A stretch of 64,000 bases of DNA from Atopsyche davidsoni (Eukaryota; Arthropoda; Insecta; Trichoptera; Hydrobiosidae), in contig JAILWY010000020.1 of assembly GCA_022113835.1 (NCBI GenBank), positions 4,898,001 to 4,962,000 of the forward strand. Direction: 5' to 3'. Both the position numbers and the translations under genes were made by a program. The notes beneath the pieces were generated by a model that did no database searches, had not been told where the DNA came from, and was given only the letters and a program-made list of their open reading frames with translations. Positions 1 through 9,601 of this stretch are shown one piece after another. The stretch's first letter is position 1. Each line of letters opens with the position of its first letter.

Positions 1-19
1 AGACTGGAGGCCAGGGCTA

Positions 20-997
20 ATGAGAGGGATGGCAAGATCGGCTCCGCAATCGACACCGCGACTAGTTCCGCGGTCGGCTCTGCGATTAGCTCCGCAATCG
101 ACCCCGCGATCGGCTCTGCGACTAGCTCCGCGATCGGACCCGCGATCGGCTCTGCGACTAGCTCCGCGAGCGTCCCCGCGATCGGCTCCGCGACTGGTTC
201 CGCGATTAGTCATACAGGAAAGGGAACCGGTCCCTTCGTCGTCAAAGGGGTCTTCGAGCGACATGCATAGGATAGTATGTTCTTTGGTATTGCCTAAGGA
301 GAAGCCGATCTTCCCTGCGCCGGGGGTAAAACCATTAGCTTTCATCGCGGCAGTGAAGTATATAGAACGGACAGATAGCGTGGGAAGGGAGTTAGAGATA
401 GCTCGGGATTGCCTAGTAGGTGAGGCAAAATTATGGTTGGGGGTGTATGCAAGAAATTTCAAAACATTCGAGGAGTTCGAGAGAGGTTTTTTGAGGTGCT
501 ATTGGAGTGTGGAGAGTCAGTGTGAGGCTAGACGGGAATTAATTAGAGGGGAATGGAAGGGTAGAGCAGGGGGAGTTTCTATGAGTAGCTACTTTGTAGG
601 GTTATGGGACTACTCCCAAGATTTGGTTGATCCGTCGATGGAGCAACAATTGGTAGGAGACATCATGTGCCACTTCCCGGACAATGTAAAACATTTATGG
701 TTTTCCGGAGGAAAAACTACTGCAATAGAAGCAGCAGAGTTTTTGAGATATTTAGATAAGAACGTTGGGTTCGAGCGTGGAGACTTAGGGGGGCATTCGA
801 GAGTTAGGCTTGAACCTCATCAGATCAGAGGGGGCGCAAGAAGGGGAAACGTGGCAGCCATCGAGGCGTCGGCCGGAATTGACACGCAAATAAATTTTCA
901 GAGAGAGGGTACACGGAGAGAGTCGGATAACGCGGGAGAAAAGGAAATAGGTAGACGCGCGGGTGCGTATCAGGGAAACGAGAGACGGCCGAACTAA
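20..997 (+). CDS. Gag polyprotein of a Ty3/Gypsy-type LTR retrotransposon (5' end possibly outside window)
   Basis: Gag is the structural protein that packages retrotransposon RNA in the cytoplasm. This open frame of 325 codons has an Arg/Pro/Ser-rich N-terminus made of 12-residue repeats (residues about 8-65). A region at about residues 95-240 looks like a retrotransposon gag domain (AKLWLGVYARNFKTFEEFER, then a helical stretch with YFVGLWDYSQDL). The tail is basic. I see no CCHC zinc knuckle, which many Gypsy gags have. The stop at 995-997 lies just past a GGGAAAC heptamer, and the pol frame is already open there, so Gag-Pol is probably made by -1 frameshifting. The start codon is uncertain because upstream sequence is missing. 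The family assignment rests on the linked pol. Confidence 0.75.
   Translation: MRGMARSAPQSTPRLVPRSALRLAPQSTPRSALRLAPRSDPRSALRLAPRASPRSAPRLVPRLVIQEREPVPSSSKGSSSDMHRIVCSLVLPKEKPIFPAPGVKPLAFIAAVKYIERTDSVGRELEIARDCLVGEAKLWLGVYARNFKTFEEFERGFLRCYWSVESQCEARRELIRGEWKGRAGGVSMSSYFVGLWDYSQDLVDPSMEQQLVGDIMCHFPDNVKHLWFSGGKTTAIEAAEFLRYLDKNVGFERGDLGGHSRVRLEPHQIRGGARRGNVAAIEASAGIDTQINFQREGTRRESDNAGEKEIGRRAGAYQGNERRPN
40..210 (+). repeat. 36-bp tandem repeat inside gag
   Basis: About four diverged copies of a 36-bp unit, coding for variants of SxPRSALRLAPR in the gag frame. Because the unit length is a multiple of three, the frame stays open through the repeat. The GC content is much higher than in the rest of gag, so it may be a later expansion. 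Confidence 0.7.
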
Positions 998-1015
998 CAC
1001 CCCAAGTATCGGCTG
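973..1015 (+). promoter_or_regulatory. Candidate -1 ribosomal frameshift signal at gag/pol overlap
   Basis: The heptamer GGGAAAC (973-979) is in the X_XXY_YYZ register of the gag frame (G GGA AAC). About nine bases later a stem can form between GCCGA and TCGGC across the gag stop. The pol frame is open from 931 to the end of gag, a 66-base overlap in the -1 frame. Slippery site, spacer, stem and overlap together match the usual retroviral-type arrangement. Function is inferred and not demonstrated. Confidence 0.6.
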
Positions 1016-1062
1016 GGAGGGGAAATGGGGTATTAGGATTAGAAGGACCTGCCGCTTATGTT

Positions 1063-2973
1063 ATGATGGTTAAATGGGGCTGGAAACCAGGAACAGGCTT
1101 AGGAAGGAACGGTCAAGGGATTCTAAACCCTATAAAACCCTCAAAACAAGCTTTTAAGTTAAATATAGTCGATGTAGAATCTGTAGATTTAGATGGCGAA
1201 TTAGAGGAACTGGTAAAGATTTTACAAATTCGTTCGGGGGAAGAGGAGTCGCGTGCAACCGGCGTAGTACACTCCTCTCTAAATTCTATTTTTGAAAAGG
1301 GAGATTATGACGATACTCCAAACGGTAGTGTTCTGGCGCTTTTGCCAGAAATAACGGCTTACATTCGAGGGGAAAAGGTAAATTGTTTAATAGATACCGG
1401 TAGTCAAATCACTTGCGTAGCGAAAATTTTTTGGGAATATTTAAATGAAGGGGGGCCTCATTACCCGGTAATGCCTGTGGCCGTTATACAATTAAAAGGA
1501 GCGATGGGACATAAAGGAGAAAAGGTATCTAAATTGGCCTTATTACCTTTTCGATTAGAAGGTGTAGAATTAAATATACCTTGTTTGGTAGTCCCGAATT
1601 TGATTAGGCCGGTGATATTAGGGTTTGATTGGTTAGAGGGACATAATGCCGAGATATTTTGTAGTGGCGAAAAGAGGATAAAATTCTGCACCGGAGATAA
1701 AGAGGTGTCAGTACCTTTTTGTCGGTCTAATTTGATTAGGGGGGAATCAAAGTTAGAGGAACAGTTAGACGAAATTTATTCGAATGTTGTAGAGATTTCG
1801 GAAGGAGCGGTCGAAATTGTCAGTAAACTCAAAGAGTTTGTAGAGCGGTTAGGTTTAAAAGTAACAGAAGGGGCGGCCTTGTTTGGAGTTTTAGTTAAAT
1901 TTAAAAACGTTTTCTCCGAGAATCCGGGACGGACAAACTTGTATGAACACAAAATTAAAATGATGAATGAAACACCATTCATAAAGAGGTCGTACCCGAT
2001 TCCTTTCGCCTTCAGGGATAAAGTACGACAAAGATTAGATAAACTAGAGTCTTTAAAAATTATTAGACGTGAAGCGACTGCGTATTCCAGCCCATTGACC
2101 TACACTATGAAAAAGGACGGAACAGTTAGAATATTGTTAGATGCTAGGGAGGTAAATTCAAATATGTATGCGGATGCAGAAAAGCCTCCGATTATTTCGG
2201 AAATTATACAGAGATTTCACGGGGTAAAGTTCATTTCTACGATAGATTTGAATAATGCTTATTATCAGATTCCACTTACGGCCGATAGTAGGAAGTATAC
2301 GGGCTTTGTTTTCGACGGCCGGTCTTATGTGTATGAGGTTTTACCTCAAGGGCTTAAGACTTCTGTGTCTAGCTTCAGCAGAGCTATGGACATTATACTG
2401 GGACCAGATGTAAGAGAATTTTGTACAAATTATTTAGATGATTTAGCTATTTTTACTTCAGGGGATTTAAGCGAGCATGTAAATTGTCTGGGAAGAGTTT
2501 TGCATAGGTTGCAACGTGCGGGGATGACTTGCACTCTTGAAAAATGTCAGTTTCTAAACACTGAAATAAAATTATTGGGGCATATTGTAAATACTCAGGG
2601 GATTAAAATGGATGCAGAAAAGACGGCTGCCATAATGGATTTTCCGCCTCCAAAACGAGTAAAACAAGTCCGAGCATTTTTGGGTTTGTGTAATTATTAT
2701 AGGCGTTTTGTTAAAATGTACGGCGAGGAAACGAAGCCTTTATGCGACCTTTTGCGAAAAGATTGTACTTGGAGATGGACAGGAATAGAGCAATTGGCAT
2801 TTGATAAAGTAAAAAGGTTATTTTTAGATTCAGTTATGTTGTATCACCACGACCCGAGTCAAACGTATTATTTGCAGACCACACGAGGGTCTGGTCAACC
2901 CACTATCATTGGGAGGCCGGCAGTATGCCCACTTTGGTCGGCCTTCAAGACGTTAGGTGAGACACCCGGTTGA
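1063..2973 (+). pseudogene. Truncated Pol of the Ty3/Gypsy element: G-patch, aspartic protease, reverse transcriptase
   Basis: The frame is open upstream of the listed ATG into the gag overlap, so this ATG need not be the true start. Domains in order: a G-patch-like motif (residues about 3-25, KPGTGLGRNGQG), a retropepsin (active site DTG at 111-113, later LGFDWLE), and a reverse transcriptase (about 330-560) with FISTIDLNNAYYQI, LPQGL and the catalytic YLDD at 457-460. The RNase H-like connection begins (LYHHDPSQTYYLQT) but Gypsy similarity stops near base 2880. The last 30 residues run into unrelated sequence that leads to an R2-like ORF. RNase H and integrase are absent, so the element cannot move on its own. 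The family call is firm; the lineage within Gypsy is not resolved. Confidence 0.85.
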
Positions 2974-3010
2974 GTAAAGAAGGTAATACCCCCCAAACAC
3001 ATATATAATC

Positions 3011-3472
3011 ATGACAACAAGAAACGACAAGCCTCGGACACGACGGTCCACCGCTGAGGTGACCGCCACAAGACCCGCTTCCTCGGGAGCGGGTCCGTTG
3101 TTATTAAGCAGTGGAGCCCGTGCGGCCTCACTCGCTAGTGTCCCTCCGGTCCCAGAACCGGCCGAACTTCATGAATGCTCGAACTGTCCTAAGACTTTCA
3201 AAACTAAGCGTGGACTAATGCAACACATGCGTCTCTCGCATCCCGTGGAGGCGAACGAGGGCATCGTGGAGCCCGCTTGTACCGGTAAAACTTCCGCCGA
3301 AACTGTGCGGATGTACACATACCGCGAAGCAGAAATCATTCGCGCGGGAGGAGAAAGGCTGATGAACCAGCGCTTGATGGTGGAGTTTCCCTCAGAGCGT
3401 TCATTGGACGCTCTAAAATACCTAAGGCGTCAGAAAGCCTATAGGGCTTTGGTCGCTGGTCCGAGCAGGTAA
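3011..3472 (+). pseudogene. N-terminal part of an R2-like non-LTR retrotransposon ORF with a C2H2 zinc finger
   Basis: The frame encodes 153 residues. After a Thr/Arg/Ala-rich leader comes a single C2H2 finger (ECSNCPKTFKTKRGLMQHMR, closing with SHP). A basic stretch follows (FPSERSLDALKYLRRQKAYR) of the kind found just upstream of the reverse transcriptase in R2-type elements, where zinc fingers bind target DNA. The ORF stops before any polymerase or endonuclease, so this is a 5' fragment. The upstream junction with the Gypsy pol is near 2880, and 2885-3010 would be its 5' untranslated region. An ordinary short zinc-finger gene is the alternative, but the junction inside pol argues for a mobile-element insertion or chimera. 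Confidence 0.55.
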
Positions 3473-3558
3473 AAACTTTCTAATTTATCGATACAACCCC
3501 CAGCACATCACGCGCCCCAGAGAGACTCCAGCATTCAACCAGTAACAACGCGTAATTA

Positions 3559-4100
3559 TGTCTTGTCTAAGTAAACAATAAATAACGAATACCACGAGAC
3601 AGTTAGGATATTCCTCCGTATCTCCAACCGTTCGCCGCTCTCTAGAACAGTTCGAGTTTGGATTTAATTTTTATCCAGTAAAGCTAATTTATTTAACAAG
3701 ACCTCTTTTGCGGCGTTGAACCTGTCATTATCCATGTCTGGATGTTAGCAGTTCATTCATTCTAACGTTCAACATTCTAGGGCTTTTATTTTTGGGCTTA
3801 GTATCGGACGTCGGAGTTAACAGAATTTTATAATGTATTATTTGCGCGTATATTTTCATGTTATGAAGTATGTATATAAACCGGGAGGGGCCCAATATAG
3901 AACGAGAGCAGAAAACGAGTTGTTTGAGTGAACACCTCCCTCCACTGCGACCTACCTTTCTTGAGATAAGCTAGTAAAGTCGAGCCTCAAAACTCGGCTC
4001 CCTGTGCTTGATGCTAAGCTGAAAGATAGGTCGCACAAATCCCTTAATCAAAATCCTATACAAATAAATACAGTCTCTTGTGCGAGATACGTCCCGTACA
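3559..4100 (+). mobile_element. LTR-like segment (possible solo or 3' LTR)
   Basis: The segment begins TGTC and ends TACA (TGT..ACA termini). It contains a TATA-like TATATAAACC near 3872 and an AATAAA near 4065, in the order expected for U3-R-U5 on the plus strand. I see no polypurine tract just upstream and no matching target duplication. No second LTR lies in the window for comparison, so the limits are tentative. Confidence 0.3.
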
Positions 4101-4104
4101 GGCA

Positions 4105-4720
4105 TTATACTTTTTAAGTTGAAATGTCCAAAAGAGCTGGAGTCGGTATTTTAAATACAGTTTTATAAAGTAAACTAAATGGTTCTGCTGAGTTATATGA
4201 AACTACAGCTTGTGAGCACCATCCAGAATATGTCTGGCGCTTAATAAAATTTACTCATTTCCCACAATTAATGTAGAAACTTCACTATTAAATAATTTTA
4301 CTAAATTATTACAAACTAAAAGAAAATATCTTAAATCTTAATCTAATCTTATATATATACATAATCTTACTATATGGAATACCACTTTAGTAAATAAATT
4401 AGAACAGTCCAATATATTCCGATTCCCTAATTTTTTCTACGCGCTTCTATAGGGAATGACGTACCAGCTACCAATGAATAGAATTTACTGCAATAATTTC
4501 TAAGTAGATGGTTTTTGCATTCTATTTTTTCAATAGTAATATCTTTATAAGATCGCGATTCCAATAATTTTATATACATACTGCTATCATCACGATAATG
4601 AACACTTAAAGCCCTCTAGAATCACACCTGATTACATGGCACCCGAAGAGCCGGAAATTTTTTGATGGCACGGCGAATGGAAGGATGGCAAATCTATTGC
4701 ACGCAAGTCTCCCGGTTCAC
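4105..4720. other. AT-rich intergenic DNA, no gene seen
   Basis: No coding signal, RNA gene or clear repeat is visible here apart from short AT runs. Confidence 0.5.
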
Positions 4721-4724
4721 TCAC

Positions 4725-5952
4725 GGGGATGGGCTCAGGGGGTCTATGTCCACCTGGGCTAGACCGCTCGCACTCCGATGGATCTGAAACAGGAGAAAGA
4801 AAATCAGTGGGGAGGCATGACTGCGGCAGCGCCAGGCTTGCATTCTGCATATCTCAGATAGAGCTAATACATGAAAACTTGTTTATAATTCATGGACAAT
4901 TCATTCACAGGTGGTTCATCACAGAAACACTTCATATTGTGTTGGCATCGTGGTAAGTAGCAAGAAGTGAGTACAAAACAGGAGATGTATATTCTATTGT
5001 TTAATCATATTTTAAAGCAAATTTTATTTGTATACCCTAATTCATAATCTGATCAAACCGTGGATCTTTCTGATATACATCATGATGTGAGATTTCTCAC
5101 CCCACTTTGGCTTCACTTCCTATATTCCACATGTTTTTAGAAATATTTGAACTTACCAAGGAAATTGGCAAATTTAAATACAATTTGCACTGGATTCGCA
5201 TTCATGGGCGGTTAAAATTCCACTCCCCGCTTCCGCAGGTTGAGACAAAGTGGTGCAAGTTGGCTGACTTCAGACGTCCCACATCTACCTGAAACAAACA
5301 CGGTGGATGTTACTTTTCAGTAAATATAAATCGACACACATTGAACCCTCACGAGTCAGATGTCACACGTTTGAATCACTCAATCATCGGTTAGCAAAGA
5401 TCATCATTTGGAGGTTTCAGCGCTCAGCGTGAAAGATTTATTCAAAGATGCAAGTTCTCCTGTACACTGGCAACATCTAAACAACTGAATGAATAATACT
5501 TTACCTGCTTCGTGTGACGTTTGCCTCATGGGAGCTAAGATCAGGGCCAGCATTCTCGGCGAAGGGGGTCCTGAAGAGTAAAAAAATCACACTGAATAAT
5601 GGCAATAAAGTAATAGGTATCGCTTGAATAATTTAAAATAAGTCAGAATGAGATTGATCATCAGTTATGTATCAGTCGGCAATTCCTATCAAAGAATGCG
5701 GTTCATCATGATAATACAACAAGAAACTGTTCATTTAATATAACAAAGAAGCACTTAAATCGCAACGGCCACACACCAGAGGAGGTGAATCAATAAGAAC
5801 CTCTGACGCGTTTCGGGCGAGCCTACAAGCATTGCAAGAAATGCTATTTTATCATACACTTCTATACGTGTTATATTAAAAATAAAAAAATGTTTTTCTT
5901 ACCTGAAACAGTAGTGCAGTCGTGTGACAATCTTCACACAGGAATGTGTGAA
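4725..5952 (-). other. Unassigned exon-like segments on the minus strand
   Basis: Four segments have good splice signals when read on the minus strand: 5903-5952 (50 bp, acceptor TTTTACAG, donor GTAAG), 5505-5570 (66 bp, acceptor CTCTTCAG, donor GTAAAG), one starting at 5288 (acceptor TTTGTTTCAG, donor unclear), and 4725-4783 (59 bp, acceptor CTCCTGTTTCAG, donor GTGAGT; one frame reads IHRSASGLAQVDIDPLSPSP). They lie downstream of the METTL6 stop, so they could be spliced 3' UTR, an alternative METTL6 end, or part of another gene. I could not join all four in one open frame and do not recognise the peptides. Confidence 0.25.
5655..5710 (+). repeat. Direct repeat copy 1 (partner at 6042-6098)
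   Basis: A stretch of about 56 bases, including GTATCAGTCGGCAATTCCTA and ending TTCATCATG, recurs almost exactly about 387 bases further on. The pair brackets the exon-like segment at 5903-5952 and so may mark a small local duplication. Confidence 0.75.
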
Positions 5953-6041
5953 CTGTAAAAGGAAAGGTACATAATTACATTTAAAATTTAAAAAAAAAAG
6001 CAATTAAAATAAAAACAATCTAGAATTAATCAGAAATGTGA

Positions 6042-6098
6042 TGATCATCAGTTGTGTATCAGTCGGCAATTCCTATCAAAGAATCAGGTTCATCATGG
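6042..6098 (+). repeat. Direct repeat copy 2 (partner at 5655-5710)
   Basis: This is the second copy of the 56-base repeat, lying just downstream of the METTL6 stop codon on the minus strand. It differs from the first copy at only a few positions. Confidence 0.75.
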
Positions 6099-6196
6099 TA
6101 GAGAGCTCATCAAGAGAGTACTGAACTTGTCAAAGTCAACAATTCAGTCTTGTACTTCGTAAATCAATATATTTCCAGCCTGATTTACCTGGGGGC

Positions 6197-7671
6197 TCAC
6201 TGGGGCTTCCTGAACTTTGCTTGGATGAAGGTGCGCGGCACGTCCACATTCTCCTTGAGGTTGAGAGTACGGCGCTGCACGTAAGACAGGGACACCTCCT
6301 CCAAACCACAGCTCAACAGCAGGGAGCGAAGCTCGTCCAAAGCGAAGAAGTAGCTCCTGGAATACCACACTGATTTTAGTTGTACATTATTTATTCAAAG
6401 CACAAGATTTCTTATGCCCTATGTCATTTTATTTAGGCAATTCTGAAAGTTCTAGATTATTCTTCAGGCTATTATAAAATGTATTAAATTCTTCATTGGT
6501 GATATGGGAGATGCAACATCTTCAAACTCCATCAGCAGTGAAAAGCTTAATAAATTTTCATTCAAAACCAGGCCAGTGAATAGTCAAGAACTTTCTAAAA
6601 TTGTATTAATAAAGTATTTTATCAATTTAAACTAGTTTATATTGGTCCAACAGAGTTACGTTTAGACTCAACCCAATGAGTGCCCATTGCTCCAGCATAG
6701 CGCGCATTCCTAACCTGGTGCCGTCCTGGCGCATGTAGAGGTTGTCAGCGATTTTGTTGCCGGGCTTGAAGCGCAGCTGGGCCATGTCGTGGCGGCCGTA
6801 GTCACGGAACAGCAGCACCGCACCCGGTCGCATCACAGCCACCAGCGTCCGCACAGCCCGGGCCCACTTACTGGGCAACACGGCCGACAACACGAACACC
6901 AACGACACCACGTCCACGCACGACTCGCCTATCACGCCAAGCACCTGCTGAGAAATACACAGTTAAGAAATTCAATATTTTAGACAGATAGTACTTGGTG
7001 GAATTCCATCTTAATAATTTTGAGTAAAATACTCGAGTGATTTTCCACATGTTCGTTTTAAGGTTACCGGTTTCACTAACCTTTCACGTTGGCTTTATCA
7101 AACCAGTCACAGTAAGAGACTCTGTTTGATAATGCCAACGTGAAGTAATTAACTCAAAAATATTTAAATAGTTTGTTTGAAAATATTTGAACCACATAAC
7201 CTCAAACGGTAATTAAAAAATATTTACCTTTTCTTGTGTTATGTCAGCTTGGAACACCTTCATTAAGGCTTCATCGTAAAGTTGGTGGGATTTCACGAAC
7301 TCGACGGCACGTGGCGACAGGTCGCAGGCGTAATAGTAGAAGTCAGCTTTTTCTTCAATAAGGGGGTACACTAGGTTTCCAACGCCGCAGCCGACCTCGA
7401 ATAGAGTTCTTCGGCCGCAGCCGCCTTGCTCTAGGAGCTCCACAAACTCCCGCGTTGTCCAATGCCGGTCCTTGAAAAACCGTGTGTCGTTCCTCTTGTA
7501 AAACAAGTCCCAGTGCTTCTGCGCATTCGCCTCCAGCATTTTAGCTTGGTGCTCGGAAACCAAACGAGACGATTGCGCCTGCATGATGCGCTTTTCTTCG
7601 TCGGTGAGCTCCTTGGTGTCGTATGAGACGACATTTTCCTGCTTGGGCGGCGAGGCTAACCTGTCTTCCAT
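6197..7671 (-). CDS. METTL6: tRNA N(3)-methylcytidine methyltransferase METTL6 (three coding exons)
   Basis: METTL6 is a SAM-dependent enzyme that methylates C32 of serine tRNAs. I read three exons: 7228-7671 (ATG at 7671, donor GTAAAT), 6715-6947 (acceptor TTTCTCAG; it could start 3 bases later at a second CAG; donor GTTAGG), and 6197-6356 (acceptor TATTCCAG, stop TGA). Phases agree and give about 278 residues, close to the 284 of human METTL6. The signature FYKRNDTRFFKDRHW lies at about 57-71, SAM motif I (LFEVGCGVGNL) at 90-100, then VSLVFVLSAV, LFRDYG and RQDGTRSYFF. The C-terminus, VPRTFIQAKFRKPQ, is METTL6-like and differs from METTL2/8. Intron 1 holds a dispersed repeat with a hammerhead-like core. 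The gene looks intact. Confidence 0.92.
7064..7145 (-). repeat. Dispersed repeat with hammerhead-like core in METTL6 intron 1
   Basis: On the minus strand it reads TTGATAAAGCCAACGTG, then AAAGGTTAGTGAAACCGG. A second half-copy on the plus strand (TTTGATAATGCCAACGTGAA, 7125-7144) makes an inverted arrangement. The same family recurs near 35172, 47775 and 60749. Here stem II is imperfect, so this copy is probably dead. Confidence 0.5.
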
Positions 7672-8361
7672 AATGGCGGCACCGCGTGTCGCCTCGGAAT
7701 ATTAATTTCAGCTTTATCGAAGACGGATCGTTCCACGAAGATTCAGCGTACATTTGAGCTCCGGTAGTCGCCATCCACAAGAGTTAACCGGAATTAATGA
7801 AACGCCTAACCTAACCCCAACACAACCGACCTCGATAACAGCCAGCTTTGAAAAGACAGTGCTGGCTTTGTAACGGCCAAACTGTGTAGCGGAAACGGAA
7901 ACAAGTTGGAAACATACAGAACTTAAAAATATCATATTGACAGTGTTGCCACAAAACAAAATGCACATAAATAAATGCACATTATTTTTTTTTTTCGATT
8001 CATTTATCTATATGTTTTTTCAGTACTTTAAAATTCGTGCCTATGCATCAAATGAATCCATATTGGACCCAAACGATACCAGAGATTATGATCGACCTCG
8101 CCCACTCCTTCAAAATATCCATATTCCTCCATCGAAATACTACTTGACTACAACCTTGAGGACTGCCTAAATACAAGCAGACTCAAGTCTATTTGATTTT
8201 GAAGCGATACTAGCCTTCCCCCCTCCCATAATTAACCCCCTGTGACACATGACACCAAGCCATAGGGCGTTGAAGGACAGCATTCTCCTGTTCAGCTAAA
8301 GAATATAATGCCAATGAATTGGGACATTGCAGACTCGTTGGTGATACTAGCTAACTGACGA
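7672..8361. other. METTL6 upstream region, no further gene seen
   Basis: The first 150 bases are moderately GC-rich and are the likely METTL6 promoter and 5' UTR. A CCTAACCTAACC stretch occurs near 7806. No convincing TATA box or other coding sequence is seen. Confidence 0.4.
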
Positions 8362-8619
8362 TCAACCGATAATTTGCAAAAACAAATCATCACGTGTTAT
8401 TTTTTCTTCGATATAACACCCATTATGCTTCTTTTTTATACTATTCTTGAAGTGATAATACCAAAAAATATCTTGTCCCATGATCAATGTCACGAGCACG
8501 CAGTACTGCCTGGTCCCCACGTTGCCCATTTCGGCTCTGTTGTGGACCTTCTCGATGGCGTCCGTCGTGGATCTGCCCCTACTGAACACTGACAGGTTGC
8601 CCGTAGTCTCGTTGTACAA
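8362..8619 (-). pseudogene. Coding-like fragment of unknown gene (YNETTGNLSVFSRG...)
   Basis: This GC-richer block reads on the minus strand as YNETTGNLSVFSRGRSTTD, then AIEKVHNRAEMGNVGTRQYC and VLVTLIMGQDIFWYY, ending in a hydrophobic tail. Just upstream, another frame reads PPPGEIPLFPVPELKI. Joining the two needs a one-base shift, which suggests a decayed exon. Composition and amino-acid use look coding, unlike the flanks. It lies inside the duplicated zinc-finger unit but has no counterpart in the 12.5-kb copy. I do not recognise the family. Confidence 0.35.
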
Positions 8620-8754
8620 TCTTCAGCTCCGGCACAGGGAAGAGAGGGATTTCTCCAGGTGGTGGCACGATGTCCGCGGGTCGGGAACACGACCGGGCAG
8701 GGTGATGCCCGGGATGATCAGAGGAGTGTGCAGTCACTTCATGACGAGCCTGTA

Positions 8755-8945
8755 GGGGAGTCCCCAGGGGTCTCGTCAATCTGAGCGCACAGCTTCTCCA
8801 GCTCCGCTTCTTCACGGTCGTGATAGAGATTGTCAGCGCCTTTATGGCGCTTTTGGCAACCGCAATCTTCGATACCGATAATTTGCCACAATTCATCATG
8901 TGTTTATTTTTCTTCAATAATAACACCAATAAACACCACTTCAAT
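8755..8945 (-). repeat. Remnant shared with 12635-12915 (hAT-related C-terminal fragment)
   Basis: Minus-strand peptides such as WEKLCAQIDE match the better-kept copy at 12500-12775, with frameshifts here. The tract after it (ATAATTTGCCACAATTCATC and on) also occurs at 8365-8465, so this end of the unit is itself locally duplicated. Confidence 0.55.
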
Positions 8946-9601
8946 AGAAAGTTACTGAGCTCTTAAATCCCGAATTAAAAAGGTCCACATGTACATAATG
9001 AAAACACAAAATATATTGAAAACATTTATTTTATTATTTTAAAACACAAAATAAGCGGGTTATTTTTTTCAAATAAAGTAATGTTTCATAAAACATTGTA
9101 AAACATAATCATCATGTTCAATGAAACAAATAGGTGTTTTTAATTTACTTCTTGATAAATACAGATTACAAGCGAAAGAATTCATAAGTGAAAAAAGGAA
9201 CTAGAAGGCAGGCTATTTAATTCAAGTGGAGAAAATGTTGTTCTGATTATATGTTTACGGCATTGAACATACAAATTTAGAAACGTGTATGCATTCTTTT
9301 CTTTGAATTTATTGAAAAGACGAAAAAAATACATCTGGATTTAAACAAACGACCACGCGGTTGGTAAGCAGGTATGAAAACTGTTACGTCAGATGTAAGT
9401 ATTCTGAGTTTATCTTGTAATGTATACCAAGGAGCACTGTGACAGGCGGCCTTCCCCTCCCGGGTGCCTAGCGTCACGATACTAATGAGTCAAATTCTCA
9501 CAAGCAACCTCCAAAGCATCAAGACTTATAAACGCAGCGCAATGACAAGTAACAAACTAGAGTGTGCTTTTTTGTAGTTCTTTAATTTCATCTAAAATAA
9601 C

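Noticed and set aside
5903..5952. Zinc-finger exon (LCEDCHTTALLFQ)
   Set aside because: That frame meets a stop at once when joined to the next exon-like segment, so it is kept only as an unassigned exon-like piece.
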